Of a stretch of 64,000 nucleotides of DNA, positions 18,607-27,052 are shown piece after piece. The notes beneath the pieces are model-generated. The model ran no database searches. It was not told where the DNA came from and saw nothing but the letters and a program-made list of their open reading frames with translations. Position numbers and translations under genes: made by a program. Position 1 is the stretch's first letter. Every line of letters begins with the position of its first letter. This stretch comes from Dyella_A sp049445995 (GTDB lineage Bacteria > Pseudomonadota > Gammaproteobacteria > Xanthomonadales > Rhodanobacteraceae). The stretch lies in contig NZ_JBMSDZ010000007.1 of assembly GCF_049445995.1 (NCBI RefSeq), positions 1 to 64,000 on the forward strand, given 5' to 3'.

Positions 18607-18831
18607 TCACGCCGCGAGCAGGGTACGAAACTGTTCGCCGGTCGCCTGCGGGTGCAGCAACAGCAGGCGGGTGCCGGCATGGCTGGCGCGACGGCGGGCG
18701 GCCACGCGGCACAGTTGGCCGTCGTTGCTGGAGATCGCAATGGCGTCGGCCGGTACGGACGGCACCGGATGACGACACACCATGCCGTGCTGGGGGCCGC
18801 CGACGATGACGTATTCGATGATCTGGTTCAT
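18607..18831 (-). CDS. Small hypothetical protein
   Basis: A 74-residue protein starting MNQIIEYVIVGGPQHGMVC, with an N-terminal half of beta-strand character and a C-terminal half rich in Arg, Ala and Leu. Short proteins starting with a 'GGPQHGM' type motif occur in several proteobacteria, but I cannot name a family. The ATG at 18829-18831 is the natural start. The downstream FAD-oxidoreductase gene is on the same strand about 200 bases away. Confidence 0.5.
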   Translation of the reverse strand: MNQIIEYVIVGGPQHGMVCRHPVPSVPADAIAISSNDGQLCRVAARRRASHAGTRLLLLHPQATGEQFRTLLAA

Positions 18832-19449
18832 GGCCGTGTACTCGCTGGGGTCAAACGCATGGATGTGATGGATGCGAAGCGAGAAGCGGTGATCGACATG
18901 GGGAGGGGAGCCGCCTTTCTCTTCGCTGGAGAAGATGCAGGGCGCAGGCCAGCGTGCCGGGGGCAAATGCGAGGTCGATCACAGTTCGCGCGGCTGCTGC
19001 GCGCAGTGCCGCGGCGATGGCCGCGCATCGGCGTCATGACCCGCGCGATCGCCATGGCCACGCATCGGCGCTTCCACGGCACGCCCGCCATCGGGGCAGG
19101 CGCAGCACCGGGGACGCAAAACGCTTGTCCGATGCGGGTTCCGCGCTGCCTTCGCGTGGGCCTGGCGGTCGCTCGCGGAACGCTGGAATGGCCTGACGCG
19201 CGCGCCATGAGGCCACGACGGTGGCGTGCCGGTCACGCGCCGGGAGGGGCGCGCAGTGGCCTTTCGTTCAGGGGAAAAGCGCCGTTTCTGCGCTGGAAAG
19301 GCCCGGCGCGGCCGGCGCCGTGACCCGATCTGACGTATCGCGTCACCTTCGGCCGGGAAAGTGACGCGAACGCGGTGACCGGGAGGCGCGCCCGACGCGG
19401 TCAGCGCCGTTCGGCGGTGGCTTGCGGTGCCGCCGCCGGGGCGGATCGA
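18832..19449. other. 618-bp region with no supportable gene
   Basis: Overlapping open frames on both strands have arginine/alanine-rich translations typical of GC-rich non-coding DNA, with no recognisable motif. A small inverted repeat of GACGYRTCGCGTCAC type lies near 19332-19375. It may hold promoters for the leftward 74-residue gene or the decayed remains of a gene; I cannot decide. Confidence 0.5.
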
Positions 19450-19956
19450 TCAGCTGCGACCGAGGAAATCCTGCTTACCGATGTCGGTACCGGCTTCGCG
19501 CAGGATGTTGTAGGCGGTGGTGCAGTGGAAGAACAGGTTGGGCAGCACGAAGTCCAGCAGGTAGGCCAGGCCTTCGAAGTGCAGCTCGCCGCTGCGCATC
19601 TTCAGGTGGATGGCGCGGGTCTCGCTGCCGTCGATCTGCTCGGCGCTGAAGCCCTTCACATAGGCGATCGCGCGCTCGATGCGCTCGTACACCTGGGCGA
19701 AGGTGGTCTCGTTGTCCTCGAACGCGGTCGGCTCCACGCCGGCGAGGCGGGCCACGCCGCGGGTCGCCATGTCGCAGGCGATCTGCACCTGCTTGACCAG
19801 CGGCAGCATGTCCGGCACCAGCCGGGTCTGCAGCAGCGTGGCGTCTTCCACCTGCTTGCCCTGGGCGTGGGCGTGGCCTTTCCTGAGCACGGCCGAGAGG
19901 TTGTTCAGCGCGCGCACAGCGACGGGAACGGAAGCCTGGTACATCGAGATCGTCAT
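19450..19956 (-). CDS. DUF1993 family protein
   Basis: A 168-residue, mostly helical protein beginning MTISMYQASVPVAVRALNNLSAVLRKG, which is diagnostic of DUF1993 (DinB-like four-helix fold). It continues with RLVPDMLPLVKQVQIACDMA and ends with PNLFFHCTTAYNILREAGTDIGKQDFLG, also typical. Function is unknown; related four-helix proteins bind metals. The ATG overlaps the stop of the upstream MFS gene (ATGA), so the two form an operon. Confidence 0.85.
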   Translation of the reverse strand: MTISMYQASVPVAVRALNNLSAVLRKGHAHAQGKQVEDATLLQTRLVPDMLPLVKQVQIACDMATRGVARLAGVEPTAFEDNETTFAQVYERIERAIAYVKGFSAEQIDGSETRAIHLKMRSGELHFEGLAYLLDFVLPNLFFHCTTAYNILREAGTDIGKQDFLGRS

Positions 19957-21287
19957 GGGTGGTGCTCCGTGGTTTGGTGGGAGGGAAGGTCGCTCACCGC
20001 CAGATGCAGCGCGGCGGCGTGGGAAGCGTGGGCCGGGTCGATCGGCGTGGCCGGCAGCGGCTCGATCTCGCCGTGGCGCGTGGCGCGCACGGCGGCCAGC
20101 AGCGCGAACACCAGCAGCAGCGCGGCCAGCAGGAACACCGCGCCCGGCACGTGCATGCGGCTGGCCGGGGCGATCGACCAGGCAAACACCTGGGCGAACA
20201 GGTACGGTCCGAAGATGCCGGCGAAGCTGCCCAGCGAGGTGTTGGCGCCCTGCAGGCGGCCCTGCTCGGACGGCTCCACCTGGCGCGTCATGATCGACTG
20301 GATCGGCGGATTGGCCAAGCCCCACAGCGCCATCAGCGGAATGCCGAGCAGGAACACCCAGCCCTCGGTGGCCAGCCCCATCAGCGCGAACGAGACGATG
20401 CCGCAGAGCATGCCGAACAGCAGCACCGGTCGCTCGCCGAAGCGCGGGGTGAGCCGTCGCGTCAACAGCGCCTGCACCAGCCCGTCGCAGGCGCCCACCA
20501 GCATCAGCACCAGGCCCACCGTCTGCGGGCCCCAGTGGTAGCGATAGTCCGCGTACAGCACGAAGGTGATCTGCAGCGCGTAGTGCGCCAGGAACAACAG
20601 GAAGCTCGCCACGCCCATGCCCAGCAGTCGCGGCGTGCGGCGCAGCAGCTTGAGCGCGCCGATCGGATGCGCGGTATGCAGCTCGAAACGCGCGCTGCGC
20701 CGCCCCGGCGGCAGCGACTCGGGCAGCACGAACAGGCCGTAGAGGAAATTGCACAGCGCCAGCGAACCGGCCACGTAGAACGGTAGCCGCAGGTGCATCG
20801 CGCCCAGCCAGCCGCCCAGGCCCGGCCCCAGCACGAAGCCCACGCCGAACGCGGCGCCCAGCAGGCCGTAGGCGCCGGCGCGCTTCTCCTTCGGCGTGAT
20901 GTCGGCGATGTAGGCGTTGGCGGTGCTGAAGCTGGCCGCGGTCATGCCCATCACCGTGCGGCCCACGAACAGCAGCCACAGCGTGGGCGCCAGCGCCAGC
21001 ACGAAAAAGTCGATCGCCAGCCCGAAGTTGGAGATCAGGATCACCGGCCGCCGACCGAAGCGGTCCGACAGCGCGCCCTGGATCGGCGAGAACACGAACT
21101 GGGTGATCGCGAACACCGTGCTCAGCACGCCCACCCACCACGCGGCGCGGGCGGTGCCGCCGCCGATCAGCTGCTCCACCAGGTGCGGCAGCACCGGAAT
21201 GATGATGCCGAAGGCCAGTATGTCCAGCAGCACCGTCACGAAGATGAAGGCGAGGGCGGCACGGCGGGGAGCGGGCGTGGAGGCCAA
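19953..21287 (-). CDS. MFS transporter of the TetA/multidrug type
   Basis: A 444-residue, 12-helix major facilitator. It starts with LDILAFGIIIPVLP in helix 1 and carries the loop 2-3 motif GALSDRFGRRPVIL, the family A motif. The overall layout is that of the DHA1 TetA group (with AYIADITPKEKRAGAYG in helix 4-5), which includes tetracycline and other drug pumps, but homologues of this kind in environmental xanthomonads are not proven resistance genes. The start appears to be a TTG at 21285-21287. It is followed by DUF1993 with a 4-base overlap. Confidence 0.85.
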   Translation of the reverse strand: MASTPAPRRAALAFIFVTVLLDILAFGIIIPVLPHLVEQLIGGGTARAAWWVGVLSTVFAITQFVFSPIQGALSDRFGRRPVILISNFGLAIDFFVLALAPTLWLLFVGRTVMGMTAASFSTANAYIADITPKEKRAGAYGLLGAAFGVGFVLGPGLGGWLGAMHLRLPFYVAGSLALCNFLYGLFVLPESLPPGRRSARFELHTAHPIGALKLLRRTPRLLGMGVASFLLFLAHYALQITFVLYADYRYHWGPQTVGLVLMLVGACDGLVQALLTRRLTPRFGERPVLLFGMLCGIVSFALMGLATEGWVFLLGIPLMALWGLANPPIQSIMTRQVEPSEQGRLQGANTSLGSFAGIFGPYLFAQVFAWSIAPASRMHVPGAVFLLAALLLVFALLAAVRATRHGEIEPLPATPIDPAHASHAAALHLAVSDLPSHQTTEHHP

Positions 21288-21371
21288 GGCGGTTCGGGGT
21301 CGACAAGCGCGGAGCGCGCACGATAACCGAAGCGGCGTTGCGCTCGCAGTGCCGGTTCGTCGTCGCGGATG

Positions 21372-21710
21372 TCATTGCGGCGGCTGGGCCAGCTCGCGCG
21401 CATCGAGTACGCCGTCGTGGTTGCGGTCCAGCCGGCGGAACTGGCGGCGCAGGTTGGCCCGGTGCTGCACCAGGGTCACCGCCCGGCCGCGCTGGCCGGG
21501 CAGTTCGGACGGCTCCAGCGTGCCGTCGTGGTTGCCGTCCATGGCGAGGAAGCCGGTGCTGAGGCGATCGACGTACTCCTGCGTGCTGACCCGGCCGTCG
21601 CCATCGCGGTCGAACAGCTTGAGGTAGGCCGCCGGCGTTGCCTGCGCCCGGGCCTGTGTCGCTGCCACGGCGCAGGCGACGGCCAGCAGCTGCAGCTGCT
21701 TCTTCTTCAA
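21372..21710 (-). CDS. Exported EF-hand calcium-binding protein
   Basis: A 112-residue protein that starts with a TTG (21708-21710) overlapping the folE stop as TTGA. Its first about 22 residues form a Sec signal peptide (KKKQLQLLAVACAVAATQARA). The mature part has three EF-hand loops: DRDGDGRVSTQE, DGNHDGTLEPSE and DRNHDGVLDARE, each with Asp/Asn at positions 1, 3 and 5 and Glu at 12. It is therefore a periplasmic or secreted calcium binder. Translational coupling to folE gives expression without its own Shine-Dalgarno. Confidence 0.8.
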   Translation of the reverse strand: MKKKQLQLLAVACAVAATQARAQATPAAYLKLFDRDGDGRVSTQEYVDRLSTGFLAMDGNHDGTLEPSELPGQRGRAVTLVQHRANLRRQFRRLDRNHDGVLDARELAQPPQ

Positions 21711-22306
21711 CGGCCGCGCGGCACGCCGATGAACTGCAGGAACTCGCCGCGCGTGCGCGGGTCGTCGCGGAACGAGCCCAGCATCTGGCTGGTCACCATC
21801 GACACGCCGCGCTTGTGCACGCCGCGGGTGGTCATGCACTCGTGGCTGGCCTCGATCACCACGGCCACGCCGCGCGGCTTGAGCGTCTCGTTGATGCACT
21901 GGGCGATCTGCGCGGTGAGCTTTTCCTGCACCTGGAAGCGGCGCGCGTAACCCTCCACCACGCGGGCCAGCTTGCTGATGCCCACCACGCGGCAGGTCGG
22001 CATGTAGCCCACGTGGGCGCGGCCGATGATCGGCGCCATGTGGTGCTCGCAGTGGCTCTCGAACTCGATGTCGCGCAGCACGATCATCTCGTCGTAGCCC
22101 TCCACTTCCTTGAAGGTGCGCTTGAGGTACTCGGCCGGATCGTCGGCATAGCCGGAGAACCAGTCGCCGTAGGCCTTCACCACGCGCCTGGGGGTGTCCA
22201 GCAGGCCCTCGCGGGCGGGGTCTTCGCCGGCCCAGCGCAGCAGGATGCGCACGGCCTCTTCGGCCTGCTCGCGGGTGACGTCGTGACGCGGTGTGTGGTC
22301 GCTCAC
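21707..22306 (-). CDS. folE: GTP cyclohydrolase I
   Basis: A 199-residue enzyme that converts GTP to dihydroneopterin triphosphate, the first step of tetrahydrofolate synthesis. The zinc and catalytic motifs are visible: FESHCEHHMAPIIGRAHVGY, GISKLARVVEGYARR and the C-terminal ASHECMTTRGVHK with the second zinc-site Cys. The start is a GTG at 22304-22306 with AGGAA about 10 bases upstream. The first gene in a pair with the EF-hand protein, which overlaps its stop. Confidence 0.95.
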   Translation of the reverse strand: MSDHTPRHDVTREQAEEAVRILLRWAGEDPAREGLLDTPRRVVKAYGDWFSGYADDPAEYLKRTFKEVEGYDEMIVLRDIEFESHCEHHMAPIIGRAHVGYMPTCRVVGISKLARVVEGYARRFQVQEKLTAQIAQCINETLKPRGVAVVIEASHECMTTRGVHKRGVSMVTSQMLGSFRDDPRTRGEFLQFIGVPRGR

Positions 22307-22498
22307 TGGTGTGTTCCTGGAACGGATCGAGACGGGAAGTCTAACGGGGCGGCGTATTGCGGGCCGCACCGACGGTGTTCGCGGGAGACGGGCGGTGCGG
22401 CTGCCTTGCCGTATCCGCCATCGCGGATACGGCAAACTCCGATCACCGGATGCCGCCGCCGCTGCGCCAGGTTGCCGCAGGTCGGGGCGGCGAGGGCC

Positions 22499-23944
22499 TC
22501 AGGCCTCGCCGGGTTCCTCGTCGTCCGGGTCCGGCGCGGCCAGCTCGTCGAGCAGCGGCGCCGCCGCCTCGCCCGGCAGCGACTCCACCTCGCGCAGGCG
22601 GCGCTCGATGGCGCGGGTGCGCACGCCGGTGGCGTCGATGTGGCGGCCGGCCTCGTCGAGCTTCTTCTTCACCTTGTCCAGCACGTCGCCGAACTTGCCG
22701 AACTCGGTCTTCACCGCGCCGAGGATCTTCCACACCTCGCTGGAGCGCTTGGCGATCGCCAGCGTGCGGAAACCCATCTGCAGGCTGTTGAGCAGGGCGC
22801 TGAGCGTGGTCGGGCCGGCCACCGTGACGCGGTGCTCGCGCTGCAGCTGCTCGAACAGGCCGGGGCGGCGGATCACCTCGGCGTACAGGCCCTCGGTGGG
22901 CAGGTAGAGCACGGCGAAGTCGGTGGTGTGCGGCGGCGCCACGTACTTGGTGTGGATGCGCCTGGCCTCCTCGCGCACGCGGGTCTCCAGCGCGCGGCCG
23001 GCGGCATTGGCGGCGTCGGCGTCGGCGATCTCCTGCGCGTCGAGCAGGCGCTGGTAGTCCTCCACCGGAAACTTCGCGTCGATCGGCAGGTAGACGTGGT
23101 CGCCCTCGTCCTGGCCCGGCATGCGGATGGCGAACTCCACCCGCTCGTTGCTGCCCGGCACGGTGATCACGTTGGCGGCGTACTGCTCGGCGGCGAGCAT
23201 GTCTTCCAGCAGCGCGCCCAGCTGCACCTCGCCGAAGATGCCGCGCTTCTTCACGTTGGTGAGCACGCGCTTGAGATCGCCCACGCCGGTGGCGAGGTTC
23301 TGCATCTCGCCCAGCCCGCGCTGCACCGCTTCGAGCCGCTCGGACACCAGCTTGAACGACTGCCCCAGCCGCGTCTCCAGCGTGCTCTGCAATTTCTCGT
23401 CGACGGTGGCGCGCATCTTTTCCAGCTGCTGCGCGTTGTCCTGCTGCAGGGCCTGCAGCTGCGCTTCCAGCGTGGCGCGCACGTCGCCCATGCGCTTTTC
23501 GTTGTCGGCGGTGAGCGCGGCCAGGCGCTGCTGCTGCTGCTCGCCGAAGCGGGTCAGCGCCAGGGTCAGCTCCTCGCGGCTGCGGTGGGCGTCGCCGGCG
23601 AGGCGCTCGGCCAGTTTCTGCAGACCGGTGTCGGTGCGTTCGGTGAGCTGGCCCAGCCGCTGGCCGAAGCCGTCGATGCGCTCGGCCTGCTGTTGCGACA
23701 CGGTGTTCAGCTGCTCGCCCACGTGCACGCGGAAACGGTCGAAGCCCTGCTGCAACTCCTCGCGCCCGGCGCGCTGTTCCTCGCGCAGGGTGCGCTGCAG
23801 GCGTTCGCCGTCGTCCTTGAGCGCGTCGAGCTTCGCCTGCAGGCCGGCGTCGCCGCGTCCGCGCCACAGCTGGACGACCTGCAGGGCCAGGCTCGCCAGC
23901 ACGGCGATGACGAGGACGATCAGCAGCAGCGGGGTGAGGGGCAT
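22499..23944 (-). CDS. rmuC: DNA recombination protein RmuC
   Basis: A 481-residue protein with one N-terminal transmembrane helix (PLTPLLLIVLVIAVLASLALQVV), a long coiled coil rich in Gln, Glu and Arg (about 30-210), and the RmuC nuclease-like domain (about 225-430) with QLGALLEDMLAAEQY, FAIRMPGQDEGDHVYLPIDAKFP and APPHTTDFAVLYLPTEGLYAEV. RmuC limits inversions at short inverted repeats, which is of interest given the many palindromes in this window. It is divergent from alaC across a 189-base gap. Confidence 0.93.
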   Translation of the reverse strand: MPLTPLLLIVLVIAVLASLALQVVQLWRGRGDAGLQAKLDALKDDGERLQRTLREEQRAGREELQQGFDRFRVHVGEQLNTVSQQQAERIDGFGQRLGQLTERTDTGLQKLAERLAGDAHRSREELTLALTRFGEQQQQRLAALTADNEKRMGDVRATLEAQLQALQQDNAQQLEKMRATVDEKLQSTLETRLGQSFKLVSERLEAVQRGLGEMQNLATGVGDLKRVLTNVKKRGIFGEVQLGALLEDMLAAEQYAANVITVPGSNERVEFAIRMPGQDEGDHVYLPIDAKFPVEDYQRLLDAQEIADADAANAAGRALETRVREEARRIHTKYVAPPHTTDFAVLYLPTEGLYAEVIRRPGLFEQLQREHRVTVAGPTTLSALLNSLQMGFRTLAIAKRSSEVWKILGAVKTEFGKFGDVLDKVKKKLDEAGRHIDATGVRTRAIERRLREVESLPGEAAAPLLDELAAPDPDDEEPGEA

Positions 23945-24133
23945 GACGGCCTCCGGCAAGCGAAGCGGCCATTCTACGGCCTGCCGTCTCAGCACCTGGG
24001 ACCGACCGCTCGACGCGCGCCCCGCGGCCGGATTATCGTCGACGCATCCGGGTGCTCGCGTGGCCCGGCCAGGCCGCCCTGCGGCCGGCGTCGCTCGGAC
24101 GGTTCCGGGCGCCTACGTACATTCGAGGTCATC

Positions 24134-25369
24134 ATGAGCGAGCCCGCGTCCCCGCGCCGTTTTGCGCGCATCGAACGTCTTCCCCCCTACGTGTTCAACA
24201 TCACCGCCGAGCTGAAGATGGCGGCGCGCCGCCGCGGCGAGGACATCGTCGACTTCAGCATGGGCAATCCCGACGGCGCCACGCCGGCGCACATCGTGGA
24301 CAAGCTGTGCACGGTGGCGCAGCGGCCGGACACCCACGGCTACTCCACCTCCAGGGGCATCCCGCGGCTGCGCCGGGCGATCGCGCACTGGTACGCCGAG
24401 CGCTACCAGGTGGAGATCGATCCCGAGCGCGAGGCGATCGTCACCATCGGTTCGAAGGAGGGCCTGGCGCATCTCATGCTCGCCACGCTCGATCGCGGCG
24501 ACACCGTGCTGGTGCCCAATCCCAGCTATCCTATCCACATCTACGGCGCGGTGATCGCCGGCGCGCAGATCCGCTCGGTGCCGATGGCGCCGGGCATAGA
24601 CTTCTTCGCCGAGCTGGAGCGCGGCATCCGCGAGTCGATTCCCAAGCCGAAGATGATGATCCTGGGCTTCCCCTCCAACCCCACCGCGCAATGCGTGGAG
24701 CTGGATTTCTTCGAGCGGGTGATCGCGCTGGCCAGGCAGTACGACGTGCTGGTGGTGCACGACCTGGCCTACGCCGACATCACCTACGACGGCTGGAAGG
24801 CGCCCTCGATCATGCAGGTGCCCGGCGCCAAGGACATCTCGGTGGAGTTCTTCACCCTGTCCAAGAGCTACAACATGGCCGGCTGGCGGATCGGTTTCAT
24901 GGTCGGCAACGCCGAGCTGGTCGCCGCGCTGGCGCGCATCAAGAGCTACCACGACTACGGCACCTTCACCCCGCTGCAGGTGGCCGCAATCGCCGCGCTG
25001 GAAGGCGACCAGCAATGCGTGCGCGATATCGCCCGGCGCTACCAGCTGCGCCGCGACGTGCTGGTCAAGGGTTTGCACGAGGCCGGCTGGATGGTGGAGA
25101 ACCCGCGCGCCTCGATGTACGTGTGGGCGAAGATTCCCGCACCCTACGCGCACCTGGGCTCGCTGGAGTTCGCCAAGAAGCTGCTGGCCGAGGCCAGGGT
25201 GTCGGTGTCGCCCGGCATCGGCTTCGGCGACTACGGCGACGACCACGTGCGCTTCGCCCTGATCGAGAACCAGGACCGCACCCGCCAGGCGGTGCGCGGC
25301 ATCAAGGCGATGTTCCGCAAGGACGGCCTGCTGCCGGCCGTTGCCAGGGCGCCCGACGCGGCGGGCTGA
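24134..25369 (+). CDS. alaC: Glutamate-pyruvate (alanine) aminotransferase AlaC
   Basis: A 411-residue class I PLP-dependent aminotransferase. The N-terminal RFARIERLPPYVFNITAELK block, DFSMGNPDGATP and the PLP-lysine site TLSKSYNMAGWRIGF are those of AlaC, which makes alanine from pyruvate and glutamate. The start ATG follows GAGGT by 4-5 bases. It converges with the metallophosphoesterase gene; a 20-bp perfect palindrome lies between them. Confidence 0.92.
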   Translation: MSEPASPRRFARIERLPPYVFNITAELKMAARRRGEDIVDFSMGNPDGATPAHIVDKLCTVAQRPDTHGYSTSRGIPRLRRAIAHWYAERYQVEIDPEREAIVTIGSKEGLAHLMLATLDRGDTVLVPNPSYPIHIYGAVIAGAQIRSVPMAPGIDFFAELERGIRESIPKPKMMILGFPSNPTAQCVELDFFERVIALARQYDVLVVHDLAYADITYDGWKAPSIMQVPGAKDISVEFFTLSKSYNMAGWRIGFMVGNAELVAALARIKSYHDYGTFTPLQVAAIAALEGDQQCVRDIARRYQLRRDVLVKGLHEAGWMVENPRASMYVWAKIPAPYAHLGSLEFAKKLLAEARVSVSPGIGFGDYGDDHVRFALIENQDRTRQAVRGIKAMFRKDGLLPAVARAPDAAG

Positions 25370-25388
25370 TCGGGATCGTCTGATGGGA

Positions 25389-25408
25389 GCGGCTTCAGCT
25401 GAAGCCGC
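25389..25408. repeat. 20-bp perfect palindrome in a REP-like sequence
   Basis: GCGGCTTCAGCTGAAGCCGC is fully self-complementary and lies within a GGAGCGGCTTCAG... sequence of the kind that recurs as REP-type repeats in xanthomonads and pseudomonads. It is 20 bases after the alaC stop and between convergent genes, so it may act as a bidirectional stem or terminator-like element. No U-run follows. Confidence 0.6.
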
Positions 25409-25467
25409 GACTCGCTTCCGCTGCGGATCGCAGCCGGGTCGCTGCGGATTGCCGTGAGCGCCCTGCC

Positions 25468-26325
25468 TCAGGCCGCCGGCCGCAGTTCGTCCAGACTGCG
25501 CCGGCGTCGGGCCAGCGGCGCCAGCGCCAGCGCGGTGGCGGGCGAGGGCAGGATCAGCTCACGGCTGGCGCGGCCCAGTGCGGTGGGCTGCTCGCTCCAG
25601 TGGATCAGCTCCATCGCGCCGGTGTGGTCTTCCACCAGTGCGGTGCAGTGCTCCACCCAGTCGCCGTCGTTGAGGTAGAGCACGCCGTCGATGTCGCGCA
25701 CCTGGCCGAAGTGGATGTGGCCGCAGATGTGGCCGTCGAAGCCGCGCTCGCGGGCGTCGTCGGCCACGCGTTGCTCGTAGGCGCGGATATAGGCCAGCGC
25801 CTTGCGCACGTGCGACTTCACGATGATCGACAGCGGCAGGTAGGGCATGTCCATGCGCCGGCGCCACGCGTTGACGCGGCGGTTGCCCCAGCAGACGAAG
25901 CGGTGCATCGCCTCGCCCAGGTGCAGCATCCAGCCGCGGCCGATCTGCGCGGGGTCGAACTCGTCGCCGTGGCTGACCCGGTAGCGGCGCCCGTCGGCGC
26001 CTTCGTGCACCGCCTCCAGCGCGATCCGCACGCCGCCGACATCCTGCCCGGCCAGGCCGCGCAGCGCCGCGTCGTGGTTGCCGGGGATGTAGGTGACCTC
26101 GACGCCGCGGCGGGCCATGTCGAGCACTTCGGCAATCACGGCGCCATGCTCGGCCTGCCATCCCATGCGCTTGCCCAGCGCTTCCAGGTCGATGATGTCG
26201 CCCACCAGGTACAGCCGCTCGCAGCGCAGCTGGCGCAGGAAGTCCAGCAGGTAGACTGCCTTGCAGTCGCGCGTGCCCAGGTGGACGTCGGAGATGAAGG
26301 CGCTGCGGCAGCGAAAGGTGGCCAT
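25468..26325 (-). CDS. UDP-2,3-diacylglucosamine diphosphatase-like metallophosphoesterase
   Basis: A 285-residue calcineurin-type phosphoesterase with all five metal-binding blocks: SDVHLGTRD, GDIIDLEA, IPGNHD, SHGDEFD and GHIHFG. Its size and the YLNDGDWVEHCTALVE C-terminal block match the LpxH-like subgroup, which in some bacteria replaces LpxH in lipid A synthesis. The assignment to lipid A rather than another phosphoester is inference. Ends facing alaC. Confidence 0.8.
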   Translation of the reverse strand: MATFRCRSAFISDVHLGTRDCKAVYLLDFLRQLRCERLYLVGDIIDLEALGKRMGWQAEHGAVIAEVLDMARRGVEVTYIPGNHDAALRGLAGQDVGGVRIALEAVHEGADGRRYRVSHGDEFDPAQIGRGWMLHLGEAMHRFVCWGNRRVNAWRRRMDMPYLPLSIIVKSHVRKALAYIRAYEQRVADDARERGFDGHICGHIHFGQVRDIDGVLYLNDGDWVEHCTALVEDHTGAMELIHWSEQPTALGRASRELILPSPATALALAPLARRRRSLDELRPAA

Positions 26326-26417
26326 GGCGTCGGTTCCCGGTGTGATCCGGGGCACCAGTGTCGGCGTGGCGCATCACCGCGCGATGGCGACGGGATTGCA
26401 GTGCGGTTGCCGCCGCC

Positions 26418-27041
26418 TCAGCGCAGTGCGCGGCGCGCAGCCGGGGCGATCCGCTCGATCCAGCGTGCGTACTGTCGTGCGTCGGGGTGCAGGCCGTCCT
26501 CGACCAGCTCGTCCGGGTGCTCGCGCGACAGGTCGGTGATGTCGACGAAGGCGGCGCCGGCCGCTTCGGCCGCCGCGCGCGCCAGTGCGTTGAAGCGGTC
26601 CAGCGCCGCGCCGATCGCCGCCGCGTCGTGCCCATGCTCGCGGGCGAAGCGGGTGACGCCCCAGTCGGGGATCGACACCGCCACCACGCGCCCGGGTCGG
26701 TCGCCGGCTAGCGTCACCGCGCGCCCCAGCAACTGGCGAAACTCGCCGATGTAGTCATCCGCGCTGCGGCCGCGGTACTGGTTGTTCACGCCGATCAGCA
26801 ATGTCACCAGGTCGTACGCCGGCGCCAGCTGCGCCGCGTCCATGGCGGCCGCCAGATCGTCGGTGGTCCAGCCGGTGGCGGCGACGAGGCGCGGCGGCTC
26901 CAGTGCCATTCCCTCTGCCCTCAACTGCCGTGCCAGCTGCATCGGCCAGCGCGAATCCTCCGGCACGCCTTCGCCGATGGTGTAGGAATCGCCCAGGGCG
27001 AGATGGCGCAGCGGATCCGCCGCACGGGTCGGTGTGCTCAT
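26418..27041 (-). CDS. SGNH/GDSL-type hydrolase
   Basis: A 207-residue protein with the SGNH family blocks: LALGDSYTIGEG (nucleophile Ser), a Gly in block II, IGVNNQYRGRS (Asn) and the C-terminal DGLHPDARQYARW (catalytic Asp/His). No signal peptide is evident, so the enzyme is probably cytoplasmic. Its ester substrate is unknown. It starts 11 bases after the stop of the upstream aminotransferase gene on the same strand and is likely in one operon with it. Confidence 0.85.
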   Translation of the reverse strand: MSTPTRAADPLRHLALGDSYTIGEGVPEDSRWPMQLARQLRAEGMALEPPRLVAATGWTTDDLAAAMDAAQLAPAYDLVTLLIGVNNQYRGRSADDYIGEFRQLLGRAVTLAGDRPGRVVAVSIPDWGVTRFAREHGHDAAAIGAALDRFNALARAAAEAAGAAFVDITDLSREHPDELVEDGLHPDARQYARWIERIAPAARRALR

Positions 27042-27052
27042 GGGGTGGGCGC

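Noticed and set aside
18954..19323. Overlapping frames in the 618-base gap before the DUF1993 gene
   Set aside because: Arg/Ala-rich translations on both strands with no recognisable domain.
19953..21287. Tetracycline resistance determinant
   Set aside because: TetA-like MFS pumps are common without resistance; there is no TetR or mobile context.
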